Part shown: positions 36,770-46,351 of the stretch, one piece after another
Layout of the letters: each line of letters begins with the position of its first letter
Position numbering within the stretch: the first letter of the stretch is position 1
The notes under the pieces: generated by a model
The model's input: only the letters and a program-made list of their open reading frames with translations
The model's database searches: none
What the model was told of the DNA's origin: nothing
NCBI RefSeq assembly: GCF_003544815.1
Contig: NZ_CP032100.1
Span: 1,674,001-1,738,000, forward strand
Length of the DNA stretch: 64,000 nucleotides
DNA from: Arcobacter suis CECT 7833
GTDB lineage: Bacteria; Campylobacterota; Campylobacteria; Campylobacterales; Arcobacteraceae
Direction of reading: 5' to 3'
Made by a program: the position numbers and the translations under genes

Positions 36770-37311
36770 TGTCAAAAGCACTAAATCTTCCAAATATACT
36801 GGCACTTTTTAGAATAGCATTAGCTCCGCTAATGCTATGGTTTTTTATAGATAGAAATAACCCTATTTTTTCTTCATGGCATCCTTCTTGGTTTGACTAT
36901 TTTGCTGGACTTATTTTTGTTATTGCATCTGTTACAGATTTTTTCGATGGTTTCATTGCAAGAAGCTGGAATCAAATGACAAAATTAGGTGGAATTTTAG
37001 ATCCACTTGCGGATAAAATGCTTGTACTTGCAGGATTTTTGGGACTTCTTGTAATAAATAGAGCTTCAGCTTGGGCTGTATTTTTAATACTTTCAAGGGA
37101 GTTTTTCATAACAGGTCTTAGAGTTGTTGCTGTTAGTGAAGGAAAAGATGTAGCCTCAACAATGGCTGGAAAAATAAAAACCGTAGTTCAAATGATAGCT
37201 ATTGGATTTTTAATAATGAATTGGCCATTTGCAACAGAAATTTTATGGTTAGCTGTTATTTTAACAATATATTCAGGGTATGAATATACAAGAGATTATT
37301 TCAAAAATTAA
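36769..37311 (+). CDS. pgsA: CDP-diacylglycerol-glycerol-3-phosphate 3-phosphatidyltransferase
   Basis: 180 residues, 4-5 membrane helices. CDP-alcohol phosphotransferase motif present as DFFDGFIAR ... GGILDPLADK with all conserved Asp. Makes phosphatidylglycerophosphate, precursor of PG and cardiolipin, in the inner membrane. Overlaps the FabL-like gene by one base. Confidence 0.94.
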   Translation: MSKALNLPNILALFRIALAPLMLWFFIDRNNPIFSSWHPSWFDYFAGLIFVIASVTDFFDGFIARSWNQMTKLGGILDPLADKMLVLAGFLGLLVINRASAWAVFLILSREFFITGLRVVAVSEGKDVASTMAGKIKTVVQMIAIGFLIMNWPFATEILWLAVILTIYSGYEYTRDYFKN

Positions 37312-37320
37312 AGGCTTTCC

Positions 37321-38379
37321 TTGGGTACTATTACTTTTTTACTTGTTTTATCATTTTTAGTTTTTTTCCATGAATTAGGACACTTTTTAGCTGCTCGTTA
37401 TTTTGGTGTAAAAGTTCATGTATTTTCAATTGGTTTTGGTAAACGATTATTTGCAAAAGAGTGGATGGGAACTACTTGGCAATTTGCTTTAATTCCACTT
37501 GGTGGATATGTACAAATGAAAGGTCAAGATGACAAAAATCCCTCTTTAAAAGAAGATGGTGAAGATTCATATAATACAAAAAAACCGTGGCAAAGAATTA
37601 TTATTTTGTTTGCAGGTCCCTTTGCAAACTTTATTTTAGCTGCTGTTTTATATTTTACAATTGCAATGATGGGTGCCTCAACATGGGCTGCTCAAATTGG
37701 AAATGTTCAAGAAAATTCACCTGCATTTCACGCAGGAATTTTTCCAAATGATGAAATCATAAAAATAAATGACACTGACATAAAATCTTGGGATGAGATT
37801 GGAAAAACAATTATTAGCACTGATGGAGCTTTAAAGTTTTTTATTAAAAGAGATGGAGAGATTATTGCAAAAACAATAAATCCACATATTGCTGATAGTG
37901 AAAACATGTTTAAAGAAAAAATCAAAAAAAGAATGATTGGTATCTCTCCATCTGGAAAAATCATACATCTTGAACTATCTTTTACTGAATCATTAGTTTA
38001 TGCCTATGAAAAAACTATTTTTGCTTCTACTATGATTTTCCAAGGTGTTCAAAAACTAATCCAAGGTGCTATTCCAAGTAGTGAAGTGGGTGGTGTAATC
38101 TCTATTGGAAAAGTAATTTCAGATGCAAGTGAAAGTTCAATTATTGCTTTATTTGCAATAACTGCACTAATTTCTGTAAATCTTGGTGTTTTAAATCTTC
38201 TTCCAATTCCAGCACTTGATGGTGGACATATAATGTTTAATTTATATGAAATGATAACAAGAAGAAAACCAAGTGAACAAGTATTTATGTTTTTAACTAT
38301 TATGGGATGGGTAATTTTAGGAAGTTTAATGCTTCTTGGGATTTATAACGATATTAATAGAATATTTCTAAATAACTAA
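37321..38379 (+). CDS. rseP: Site-2 intramembrane protease RseP
   Basis: 352 residues from TTG 37321 with AAAGG six bases upstream. Zinc motif HELGH at 17-21 in the first helix, one PDZ domain (~115-200), and the second active-site motif NLLPIPALDGGH. Cuts membrane-spanning anti-sigma factors or signal-peptide remnants. Nine bases after pgsA. Confidence 0.94.
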   Translation: MGTITFLLVLSFLVFFHELGHFLAARYFGVKVHVFSIGFGKRLFAKEWMGTTWQFALIPLGGYVQMKGQDDKNPSLKEDGEDSYNTKKPWQRIIILFAGPFANFILAAVLYFTIAMMGASTWAAQIGNVQENSPAFHAGIFPNDEIIKINDTDIKSWDEIGKTIISTDGALKFFIKRDGEIIAKTINPHIADSENMFKEKIKKRMIGISPSGKIIHLELSFTESLVYAYEKTIFASTMIFQGVQKLIQGAIPSSEVGGVISIGKVISDASESSIIALFAITALISVNLGVLNLLPIPALDGGHIMFNLYEMITRRKPSEQVFMFLTIMGWVILGSLMLLGIYNDINRIFLNN

Positions 38380-38390
38380 AAAGAGAAACT

Positions 38391-39071
38391 ATGAATAAAC
38401 AAACAGCAACTAAAAATTTAGATGAAATTATCACAAAAGTTGAGGGTGCAAGACTTAGAATTTCTGAACATCATATTGTAAAAATTATAGGAATTTCAAA
38501 ATACTCAACTTCTACTGATGTAAAAACTTTATACGAAGCAGGACAAAGAGCATTTGGAGAAAATAAAGTTCAAGATTTAAAACAAAAAATGGAAGAACTT
38601 GATGAATTACCATTAGAATGGCATTTTGTTGGAACTTTACAAAAAAACAAAATAAATAATATTATTGATTTAAATCCTACTTTGATTCAATCTTTGGACT
38701 CTTTGGATTTAGCATTAGAACTTAATAAAAAACTTGAAGCTAAAAACAAAAAACTATCTGCCCTACTTCAAATAAATTCAGCTTATGAAGATACAAAATC
38801 GGGTGTAATGCCAGAAGTTGCAGTTGAAGTTTATAAACAAATTATTGAACTTTGTCCAAATATAATTTTAAAAGGTGTTATGAGTATTGGTGCTCATGTA
38901 GAAGATGAAAAAATCATCAAAGAATCTTTTAAAACTACAAAAAAAATATTTGATGAAGTTGTTCCTTTTGGAGCAAAATATTGTTCTATGGGAATGAGTT
39001 CTGATTTTGAACTAGCGATTGCCTGTGGTTCAAATATGATTAGAGTTGGTTCTACTTTATTTAAAGACTAG
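38391..39071 (+). CDS. yggS: PLP homeostasis protein, YggS/PROSC family
   Basis: 226 residues. PLP lysine in IGISKYS, then AFGENKVQDLKQK and WHFVGTLQKNK, and MGMSSDFELAIACGSNMIRVG. Binds PLP and balances vitamin B6/amino-acid pools; no catalytic activity known. Last gene of the pyrD run. Confidence 0.94.
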   Translation: MNKQTATKNLDEIITKVEGARLRISEHHIVKIIGISKYSTSTDVKTLYEAGQRAFGENKVQDLKQKMEELDELPLEWHFVGTLQKNKINNIIDLNPTLIQSLDSLDLALELNKKLEAKNKKLSALLQINSAYEDTKSGVMPEVAVEVYKQIIELCPNIILKGVMSIGAHVEDEKIIKESFKTTKKIFDEVVPFGAKYCSMGMSSDFELAIACGSNMIRVGSTLFKD

Positions 39072-39105
39072 ATTATTTCTAGCCTTTAAATAAATCTACT
39101 GTTTT

Positions 39106-39321
39106 TTATTTCTTCGTTTCACTTCTTATTTGAGTTATAGTTTTTCCACCTATTGAGTAATTATCAGTATTCACTTCTTCTATAATCACAACAGCACTAG
39201 AAGCACCTCGACCATTAAATACTTTTGCAAAAAGTTCAGTAATTCCTTTTGATAATTCTTCTTTTTGCTCTTTTGTTGCTCCACCATCTTCATGAGTCAT
39301 TTTTACATTTATAACTGGCAT
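39106..39321 (-). CDS. 4-oxalocrotonate tautomerase family protein
   Basis: 71 residues, normal for the family. Catalytic Pro at position 2 after Met removal (MPVINVKM), and RGASSAVVIIEEV. Catalyses keto-enol tautomerisations of small acids; substrate unknown. One base after the MFS gene, so co-transcribed. Confidence 0.88.
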   Translation of the reverse strand: MPVINVKMTHEDGGATKEQKEELSKGITELFAKVFNGRGASSAVVIIEEVNTDNYSIGGKTITQIRSETKK

Positions 39322-39322
39322 T

Positions 39323-40507
39323 TTATTCTCCTTTTAATTTAAATATTTTAGTAAAGATTAGCAAAACAATTCCACCAAAAACAATAAAAGCTGTAACATA
39401 TAAAGCATAATCATAATTTTTGAAGTGTTCAATTAAGGCAACACTATAAAGTGGTGCTGCAACTTGACCTATTCCATAAGCTGTTGTTAATGCGCCCATT
39501 AACATAACTGGATTGTTTCCAGCTAGTTTTCCACCAAGATTCATAAACAATGCAACCAATCCAATAAATGTTCCACCATATAAAATCCCTGAAAATAGAT
39601 TTAAATAGATATTATTTGTTAAAGCTGAAATCATAATACCAATTACTTGCAAAAACATTGCAAGAATTATTATATTTACACTTCCATATTTGTGAGCTAA
39701 CATCATCCAAATAATACAAGAAGGAATTCCCGCAAGTCCTACTAAAGTCCAAGTAAAACTTCCAAATCCCTCAAGCCCTTCTAAAGAATTTATAATATCA
39801 GGTAAAAAAGTTCCTTGAACAACCATTCCAACACCCTCGCAAAAATATGCCATAATTAAAATTATCACAAAAGGTGAAAAAAGTTTTTTATCAATATGAT
39901 GTTTTACACTATTTTGTTTAACTTCATTATCATAAGACAAAATATACATAGAATAAAATGACATTACAAAAGCAAAAATAGCTAAAACTATCCAAGATAA
40001 TTGCCATGTTCCATTAAAATAAAATACAATTCTAACTATTAAATCACTAACTAATATTGAAAATCCAATTCCAGAAAAATGTATTCCCATTGCTTTTGTT
40101 TTGTTTTGAATGTTTAATTTGTTCATTACAATTGCAGATCCAACAACCAAAGCCATAGCAGCCCCAAATCCTGCAAGTATTCTTGATATTACCCAAATAG
40201 TATCTGAAGTTGTAATTCCAAGCATAAGCGTAGTAATTACAGCTAAAAACATACCAAATCTAAAAAATTTTACTTTAGCATTTATATCTTTTATAAAAAC
40301 AGCAAAAATTGAACCCGCTAAATATCCAACATAATTAATTGAAGCCAAAACTCCTGCAAAACTAATAGTTAAATAATCTTCCAACATTGGAGGTAATAAT
40401 GATGTAAAAACAAATCTTGCAACTCCTACACCAATTATAAGTGCGATGATTCCTGCAAGTAAAATAGCTACATTTGAATTTTTATCTAATAAATTTATTG
40501 TTCGCAT
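39323..40507 (-). CDS. MFS transporter, YbfB/YjiJ type
   Basis: 394 residues, 12 membrane helices. GVGVARFVFTSLLPPMLE in helix 1 is the YbfB/YjiJ signature. Substrate not known. Divergent from the LysR-type regulator gene with shared operator-like repeats, so probably controlled by it together with the tautomerase. Confidence 0.88.
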   Translation of the reverse strand: MRTINLLDKNSNVAILLAGIIALIIGVGVARFVFTSLLPPMLEDYLTISFAGVLASINYVGYLAGSIFAVFIKDINAKVKFFRFGMFLAVITTLMLGITTSDTIWVISRILAGFGAAMALVVGSAIVMNKLNIQNKTKAMGIHFSGIGFSILVSDLIVRIVFYFNGTWQLSWIVLAIFAFVMSFYSMYILSYDNEVKQNSVKHHIDKKLFSPFVIILIMAYFCEGVGMVVQGTFLPDIINSLEGLEGFGSFTWTLVGLAGIPSCIIWMMLAHKYGSVNIIILAMFLQVIGIMISALTNNIYLNLFSGILYGGTFIGLVALFMNLGGKLAGNNPVMLMGALTTAYGIGQVAAPLYSVALIEHFKNYDYALYVTAFIVFGGIVLLIFTKIFKLKGE

Positions 40508-40535
40508 ATATTCTTCCTTTTAAATTAGTGGTATA

Positions 40536-40586
40536 ATATCACTAAAAATGATATTAAGTCAAATATCTAATCATGATTTATGATAT
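40536..40586. promoter_or_regulatory. Candidate LysR-type operator: repeated ATATC/GATAT pairs
   Basis: ATATC-N9-GATAT at 40536-40554 (extending to AATATCA / TGATATT, 40535-40555) and ATATC-N14-GATAT at 40563-40586, both between the MFS and LysR starts. LysR-type proteins bind such dyads beside the divergent promoter. Confidence 0.55.
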
Positions 40587-40599
40587 AAGGAAAAGAGAT

Positions 40600-41427
40600 A
40601 TGGATTCAAGTTTATTAAAAGTTTTTGTTGAAGTAGCACAAGAAAACAGTATTACAAAAGCAGCAAATAAATTAAATTTTGCCCAATCAAACGTAACTTC
40701 AAGAATAAAACAGCTGGAAAAATCTTTAGGATTTGCTCTGTTTCATAGAGTCCCAAAGGGTGTGATTTTAAGTAAAGAAGGAGAAAAACTCTATCCTTAC
40801 GCAGTTGAAATTGTAAAAAAAGTTGAACTTGCAACTTTTAGTATGAAAAATATCAACAACCAAGAACATCTAATAATTGGTTCAACTGAATCAAATGCAA
40901 CTACAAGAATTGTGCCATTTTTAGTTCAACTTCACAGTGATTTTCCAAATATGAGTTTAGAATTAATCACTAATACAACAAGAGAAATTACAAAAGAACT
41001 GCTTGATTATAAAGTTGATATTGCATTTATTAGTGGTGTTCCAAAACATAATGATTTAATAGTTTTAAATAAAGTAGATGAAGATATAGTAATAGTTGAA
41101 CCAAAAAGTGGAAATGCTCCAAATGTTTTTTTATCTTTTAAAAATGGTTGTGCTTATAATGAATTTGGACAAACTTATCTAAAAAATAGCTCAAACGAAG
41201 ATTTCAAAACTTTAGAATTTGGAAATTATGAAATAATTTTAGGTTGTGTAAAAGCAGCAATGGGAAAAAGTCTATTGCCATTAAGTATTGTGAAAAAACA
41301 TAAATATGAAAATGATTTAAAAATCACAAATCTACCAAAAGAGTTAGCAAATATGCCAACTTGTTTGGTTTGTAGAAAAGATAATATTCCTAAAATTGAG
41401 GATTATCTAAAAGAGTATAGTTTTTAG
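40600..41427 (+). CDS. LysR-family transcriptional regulator
   Basis: 275 residues from ATG 40600 with AAGGAAAAGAG (frame open from 40573). N-terminal winged helix ([40 protein letters not shown]) and periplasmic-binding-like effector domain. Most likely controls the divergent MFS/tautomerase pair. Tail overlaps trpC by four bases. Confidence 0.9.
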   Translation: MDSSLLKVFVEVAQENSITKAANKLNFAQSNVTSRIKQLEKSLGFALFHRVPKGVILSKEGEKLYPYAVEIVKKVELATFSMKNINNQEHLIIGSTESNATTRIVPFLVQLHSDFPNMSLELITNTTREITKELLDYKVDIAFISGVPKHNDLIVLNKVDEDIVIVEPKSGNAPNVFLSFKNGCAYNEFGQTYLKNSSNEDFKTLEFGNYEIILGCVKAAMGKSLLPLSIVKKHKYENDLKITNLPKELANMPTCLVCRKDNIPKIEDYLKEYSF

Positions 41428-42215
41428 TTACAAGCATTTTTGAATTTTTTTAATTCATCTTCAATGCTTGGAACTCTCATAAAATGTTCACCAATTAAAA
41501 ACGCATCAGCACCAATCGAGTTTAATCTTTTTATTACTTCAATATCTGAAACACCTGATTCTGCAACTATGATTTTTCCATTTGGAATTAAAGGAATTAA
41601 TTTATCACATAAAGTCATATCCATTTCAAAAGTATCAAGATTTCTATGATTTATCCCAATAATTGTAGCTCCACATTTAATAGCTTTTGTTAAATCTTCC
41701 TTATCATGAATTTCAACTAAAACTTCAAGTCCTAAATGAATTGCATAATCATAAAGTTCTTTTAATTCTTTTGTTCCAAGTGCTTTTGCAATAAGTAAAA
41801 TAAAATCAGCTCCATAAACTAAAGCTTCAACAATTTGATATTTATCAACTATAAAATCTTTTCTTAAAAGTGGCGTTGGAACATATCTTCTAATTGCAGT
41901 TAAATACTCTAAATTACCTTGAAAATAGTGAGGTTCTGTTAAAACTGAAATTGCATTTGCTCCACTATTACTATATGCTTGTGCAATTAAAATTGGATCA
42001 AAATCCTCTTTTATTATTCCCTTGCTAGGACTAGCTTTCTTAACTTCAGCAATAATTCTAATTGGTTCTTCTTTTGTTGAAGTTAAATATGGTTTTACAT
42101 CTCTTGGAGTATAAGGATTTGAAGATAGAGTTCTTCCTAATAAATCTAAGCTTATCTCTTTTTTTCTAATTTCTAAATCTTGTTTTGTTTTTTCTATAAT
42201 CTCATCTAAAATCAT
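41424..42215 (-). CDS. trpC: Indole-3-glycerol phosphate synthase
   Basis: 263 residues. TIM barrel with [11 protein letters not shown] catalytic Lys motif, [13 protein letters not shown] and ESGV. Fourth step of tryptophan synthesis. Stands apart from other trp genes in the window (trpF is 7 kb away). Start overlaps the TPR lipoprotein stop by four bases. Confidence 0.94.
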   Translation of the reverse strand: MILDEIIEKTKQDLEIRKKEISLDLLGRTLSSNPYTPRDVKPYLTSTKEEPIRIIAEVKKASPSKGIIKEDFDPILIAQAYSNSGANAISVLTEPHYFQGNLEYLTAIRRYVPTPLLRKDFIVDKYQIVEALVYGADFILLIAKALGTKELKELYDYAIHLGLEVLVEIHDKEDLTKAIKCGATIIGINHRNLDTFEMDMTLCDKLIPLIPNGKIIVAESGVSDIEVIKRLNSIGADAFLIGEHFMRVPSIEDELKKFKNACN

Positions 42216-43528
42216 TTTTTACACTCCTTTATTTTTTCCCAATGTAGTTTTATCTCTTCATCATTTAAGCCAACTTCATCAACTACTCTTTTCATTTGTT
42301 TATTTGCTTCTTGACAGTTTTTGAGTTTATATTGTCCCCAAGCTAAAGTATCAATATATGCTAAATTATTAGGTTCTTCTTTTAGTGCTTTTTTTACTAA
42401 AGTTACACCTTTTGATACATTTATATTAAAGTCAATTAAAATATATGCTAAATAATTTTCATAAATATGATTATCAATATGTTCTATTACTTTTTCAAAT
42501 TTAGCAATAACACTATTTAATACTTTTCTTTTATCTTCAGCCATTTCAAATTCTATAATTGCTTGTTGTCCTAAATATTCTAAATTATCACTATTTGCAT
42601 ATAAACTTCCTAATAAATTATAAGCTTTTAAAGGTTGATTTGTAATTTTATATAAATTTAATAAAATTTCGTCTTCTTCTTTATTTTGTTCAAGAAAATC
42701 TATTGCCATTCCTACATTATCTTTTGCTATATACTTTATTAATAAAATTTTTGTTTTATTAAACATCAATAATTCATTATTCTTTTTATATTCAGAATAC
42801 ATTTCTTTTAATAAAGGAATTATTTTTTCTGTTTTTTGCTCTTTTTCATAAAAAGCTAAAAGTTGCATTGATAAATTAAAATCATGTCCATTTTCTTTTA
42901 TATATTGCTCTATTTTACTTATGGCTTCTTCTTTTTGTGATAAATTGAAATATTGAATATTTGTCAAATTAAGAAATGTATTTGCAGATTTATTTAAAGC
43001 AAACGCTTTCTCAAAAAGCTCATAAGCTTTTAAATAATCTTTTTGTTGTAAATAAATAGTCCCTAAAAGTTCATAATTTACATCATTTTGAAATAAATTT
43101 GTTAATTTTTGAGCATTTAATAAAGCTTCTTTTTGATCACCTAATTTAAATAGCGCAAATGTATATAATCTTAATATTATCTCTTCTTGTTTAATATTAT
43201 TTATGTAATATTTAGAAGCATATTCCTTAACAATTTTATAATCTTTTATCTGTGTAGATATTGCTAAATGTTTTAATAAATACTCATAATTATTTGTTTG
43301 TTCAAATAATCTTATATATAATTCTCTTGCATCATAATATAATCTTTGATTTTCTGATTCTAATGCTAAAATTATATATTGATTTTCAAGCTCAAAACTT
43401 TTAGTTTTTACTTCAACAAATTTTATTTTTATTGGTTCTTTATTTTCTAAGTCCAATGTTTTATTACTACATCCATTAAAAAAGAATAATAATAAACAAA
43501 GTACTAAAGACTTCGTATAGCTGGGCAC
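42212..43528 (-). CDS. TPR-repeat lipoprotein
   Basis: 438 residues from GTG 43528. Lipobox FNGC at about 17-20, then tandem tetratricopeptide-type helices, e.g. [20 protein letters not shown] and [20 protein letters not shown] periplasm-facing lipoprotein scaffold; partner unknown. The start lies inside the end of the YkgJ gene (25-base overlap), and no strong ribosome site is seen, so translational coupling is likely. Confidence 0.82.
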   Translation of the reverse strand: MPSYTKSLVLCLLLFFFNGCSNKTLDLENKEPIKIKFVEVKTKSFELENQYIILALESENQRLYYDARELYIRLFEQTNNYEYLLKHLAISTQIKDYKIVKEYASKYYINNIKQEEIILRLYTFALFKLGDQKEALLNAQKLTNLFQNDVNYELLGTIYLQQKDYLKAYELFEKAFALNKSANTFLNLTNIQYFNLSQKEEAISKIEQYIKENGHDFNLSMQLLAFYEKEQKTEKIIPLLKEMYSEYKKNNELLMFNKTKILLIKYIAKDNVGMAIDFLEQNKEEDEILLNLYKITNQPLKAYNLLGSLYANSDNLEYLGQQAIIEFEMAEDKRKVLNSVIAKFEKVIEHIDNHIYENYLAYILIDFNINVSKGVTLVKKALKEEPNNLAYIDTLAWGQYKLKNCQEANKQMKRVVDEVGLNDEEIKLHWEKIKECKK

Positions 43529-43887
43529 TCTTTATAAACCTCTTCTTCTTTTTCTTTAAAATAATCCCAAAAAGGGAAAGTCCTACATTGATTTGGTCTT
43601 GCATTATAAATAGAACATTGTTTTTTTTCCAAATCGAAAAAACAGCACGCATAATTATTTGAAGCTAATTGTATCTCTTTTATGCTATATTTATAGGCGA
43701 TTTTATTTAAATATCTTTTTTTTAAATCTTCAGCAGAAATTTTTAAATGTAAAGCTAAAGCTTGAATTTCAACCGAATTAATCCAAATATAACCACTTTC
43801 CCCTATACAACAATTTCCTTTGCAACTATTACAACCATTTGGATCAAAAGCAAAATTAAATCCATCTTTTTTAACTAAATTACTCAA
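43504..43887 (-). CDS. YkgJ-family cysteine-cluster protein
   Basis: 127 residues from TTG 43887 with AAGG upstream. Eight or more Cys in the spacing of this family: CNSCKGNCC, CCFFDLEKKQC and CRTFPFW, expected to bind zinc or an Fe-S cluster. Function unknown. Overlaps the trmN6-like gene by eight bases. Confidence 0.85.
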   Translation of the reverse strand: MSNLVKKDGFNFAFDPNGCNSCKGNCCIGESGYIWINSVEIQALALHLKISAEDLKKRYLNKIAYKYSIKEIQLASNNYACCFFDLEKKQCSIYNARPNQCRTFPFWDYFKEKEEEVYKECPAIRSL

Positions 43888-44596
43888 TATCGACCTTTAT
43901 ACTGTGTGTAGAAGATTTTTTATATATTTCTTGAACTTCAGAAGTAAAATTATTATTTTCATCAAAAACTATTAAAGGTTTTAAAATTTTTGTCAAAGAT
44001 TTTGAATTTCTTTTTGCATAAACTAAAATTAATGTTGCATCTTTTGAATATTTTGGATGAACAAACTGTAAAGCTTCTAAATTAAATTTATATTTATTTA
44101 ACAATAACAATATATTGTTTATTTGTTTTACATCATAACAAAAAAAGAATTTTCCTTCACTTTTTAATATTGATGCTGTTTTTTTTATAAAAACTTCAAG
44201 GGGTAAAGAGTCATTATATCTAGCAATTTTTAAACTTTGATTGTCACTTTTGATAACATCTGCATGATAAAAAGGTGGATTTGAAACGCAAATATCAAAT
44301 TTTTTCTCAAAGTCAATTTCTTCAAAAGAACCTTCATATAATTTTGAATCTATTTTATTTGTTTTTGAATTTTTTGTTGAGAAAAATTGAAACATTTTTT
44401 GTATTTCACACTGATTTAGTTTTAGTTTTTCAAAATCTTTTGCTACTAATAAACCTAAAATTCCACTCCCACTTCCTACGTCTAATAATTCACCTTTTAT
44501 ATTCTTATATTTGGTAAAATTTTCAATTATAAAGTTATATAAAAAATGTGTATCACTATTATAACAATAGCCATTTGTTGGCTGATATAAAACCAA
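43880..44596 (-). CDS. tRNA1(Val) adenine-37 N6-methyltransferase-like (TrmN6)
   Basis: 238 residues from TTG 44596 (AGGA upstream). SAM motif LLDVGSGSGILGLLV and the N6-adenine MTase motif SNPPFY. Starts with YQPTNGYCYNSDTHFL, family-typical. Likely modifies A37 of tRNA-Val; substrate is inference. Confidence 0.82.
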   Translation of the reverse strand: MVLYQPTNGYCYNSDTHFLYNFIIENFTKYKNIKGELLDVGSGSGILGLLVAKDFEKLKLNQCEIQKMFQFFSTKNSKTNKIDSKLYEGSFEEIDFEKKFDICVSNPPFYHADVIKSDNQSLKIARYNDSLPLEVFIKKTASILKSEGKFFFCYDVKQINNILLLLNKYKFNLEALQFVHPKYSKDATLILVYAKRNSKSLTKILKPLIVFDENNNFTSEVQEIYKKSSTHSIKVDIE

Positions 44597-44622
44597 AAAT
44601 TATCCTTATTTTATTTAGATGA

Positions 44623-44628
44623 ATTATA
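44623..44628 (-). promoter_or_regulatory. -10 element for the trmN6-like operon
   Basis: TATAAT on the minus strand, 27 bases before the TTG start. Confidence 0.4.
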
Positions 44629-44743
44629 TCTAAGTTAAATAAATATGAGTTTTAATTTCATTATTAACTTATACTATTGTATAAAAACTAGATAAATATT
44701 TTAAGCTTAAATATAGTTTATAAAAGTGCCTTAAATTTCGTTA

Positions 44744-44791
44744 TTCTCTTGTAGCAAAATGTAACAAGAGAAAAATTCAATTTATAAATTG
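44744..44791. promoter_or_regulatory. Hairpin plus palindrome upstream of oorDABC
   Basis: TTCTCTTGT (44744-44752) pairs with ACAAGAGAA (44764-44772), then CAATTTATAAATTG (44778-44791) is a perfect 14-bp palindrome. Both lie 100-150 bases before oorD within a 295-base divergent intergenic region that otherwise shows only promoter-like AT-rich sequence. Candidate operator cluster. Confidence 0.45.
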
Positions 44792-44891
44792 CAAAGATAT
44801 AACATTCTTTGGGATTATTATAGGCTATTATTTGACGATAATATATTGAGTTAATTCAATTATTGATATTAAAATAATTTAAGGAGAAATT

Positions 44892-45209
44892 ATGTCTAAT
44901 ATGGAAGCTCCTGCAAATACTCCGGTTTGGGTTAATGAAGCTAGATGCAAAGCATGTGATAAATGTGTTTCAGTATGTCCAGCTGGCGTACTTGCGATGA
45001 GACAAGAAGTTCATTCTACTTTAGGTTCAATGATTAAAGTTGTTCACCCAGAAGCATGTATTGGTTGTACAGATTGCGAATTGGCATGTCCAGATTTTGC
45101 AATTTATGTTGCTGATAAAAAAGAGTTCAAATTTGCAAAACTTACAGAAGAAGCAAAAGTGAGAAAAGAAGCGGTTATAAAAAATAATTATAGAGAACTA
45201 GAGGCGTAA
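44892..45209 (+). CDS. oorD: 2-oxoglutarate:acceptor oxidoreductase, delta (ferredoxin) subunit
   Basis: 105 residues from ATG with AAGGAGA. Two 4Fe-4S motifs, CKACDKCVSVCPAG and CIGCTDCELACPDF. Passes electrons from the TPP subunit to flavodoxin or ferredoxin. First gene of oorDABC, which replaces 2-oxoglutarate dehydrogenase in the Campylobacterota TCA cycle. Confidence 0.94.
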   Translation: MSNMEAPANTPVWVNEARCKACDKCVSVCPAGVLAMRQEVHSTLGSMIKVVHPEACIGCTDCELACPDFAIYVADKKEFKFAKLTEEAKVRKEAVIKNNYRELEA

Positions 45210-45218
45210 GGAGAATTA

Positions 45219-46349
45219 ATGGCAAGAGAAGTAATTTCAACTGGTAATGAACTAGCAGCTAAAGCTGCAATAGACGCTGACGTTGAGTTTTTTGGTGGAT
45301 ACCCTATTACTCCTTCAAGTGAGATAATGCACGTACTTTCTTCTGCATTACCAGCTAGAGGACATGCATGTATTCAAATGGAAGATGAAATAGCAGGTAT
45401 TTGTACAGCAATAGGTGCTGCAATGTCTGGAAAAAGATCAATGACTGCAACATCAGGACCTGGTATCTCTTTAAAAGCAGAAAACTTAGGTGTTGGATAT
45501 ATTTCTGAAGTTCCTTTAGTAGTTGTAAATGTAATGAGAGGTGGTCCATCAACTGGTCTTCCAACAAGAGTTGCACAAGGTGACTTATTACAAGCAAAAA
45601 ACCCTACTCATGGTGATGTAAAATCAATTACTTTAGTTCCAGGTAACTTAAGAGAATGTTATACAGAAACAGTAAGAGCTTTCAATTTAGCTGATAGATT
45701 TATGCAACCTGTATTTGTTTTATTAGATGAAACAATTGGTCACATGAGTGGAAAAGCAATTCTTCCTGATCTAGAAGAAATTCAAGCTTCTAAAATCTCA
45801 AGAAAAAGATTCGATGGAGATAAAAAAGATTACAAACCTTACGGTGTTGGAGCTGATGAACCAGCTGTATTAAATCCAATGTTTGAAGGTTATAGATACC
45901 ACTTTACTGGTCTTCACCATGGACCAACAGGACATCCTACAGAAGATGCTGATATGTGTGACGCTTTAATGAAAAGATTATTTAATAAAGTTGATGCTCA
46001 CGTAGATGAATTAGAATTAAATGAAGAATATATGTTAGAAGATGCTGACATTATGATTATTGCGTATGGTTCTGTATCTTTAGGTGTTACTGAAGCAATT
46101 AATAGAATGAGAAAAGAAGGTATTAAAGTTGGAATGTTCAGACCATTAACAATTTGGCCAAGTCCAGCAAAAAGAATAAAAGAATTAATGGATAAATTTA
46201 ACAAAGTATTAGTTGCAGAGTTAAATATGGGACAATTTACAGAAGAAGTACAAAGAGTATCTGGAAGATCTAATTTTGATACATTATATAAAGTAAATGG
46301 TAGACCTTTATCTCCACTAGAAATTATTGAAAAAGTGAAAGGAATGTAA
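45219..46349 (+). CDS. oorA: 2-oxoglutarate:acceptor oxidoreductase, alpha subunit
   Basis: 376 residues. Pyrimidine-binding half of the TPP fold: FFGGYPITPSSEIMH, ATSGPGISLKAENLG and MRGGPSTGLPTR. Forms the catalytic core with OorB. Nine-base gap after oorD with GGAG ribosome site. Confidence 0.95.
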   Translation: MAREVISTGNELAAKAAIDADVEFFGGYPITPSSEIMHVLSSALPARGHACIQMEDEIAGICTAIGAAMSGKRSMTATSGPGISLKAENLGVGYISEVPLVVVNVMRGGPSTGLPTRVAQGDLLQAKNPTHGDVKSITLVPGNLRECYTETVRAFNLADRFMQPVFVLLDETIGHMSGKAILPDLEEIQASKISRKRFDGDKKDYKPYGVGADEPAVLNPMFEGYRYHFTGLHHGPTGHPTEDADMCDALMKRLFNKVDAHVDELELNEEYMLEDADIMIIAYGSVSLGVTEAINRMRKEGIKVGMFRPLTIWPSPAKRIKELMDKFNKVLVAELNMGQFTEEVQRVSGRSNFDTLYKVNGRPLSPLEIIEKVKGM

Positions 46350-46351
46350 TT

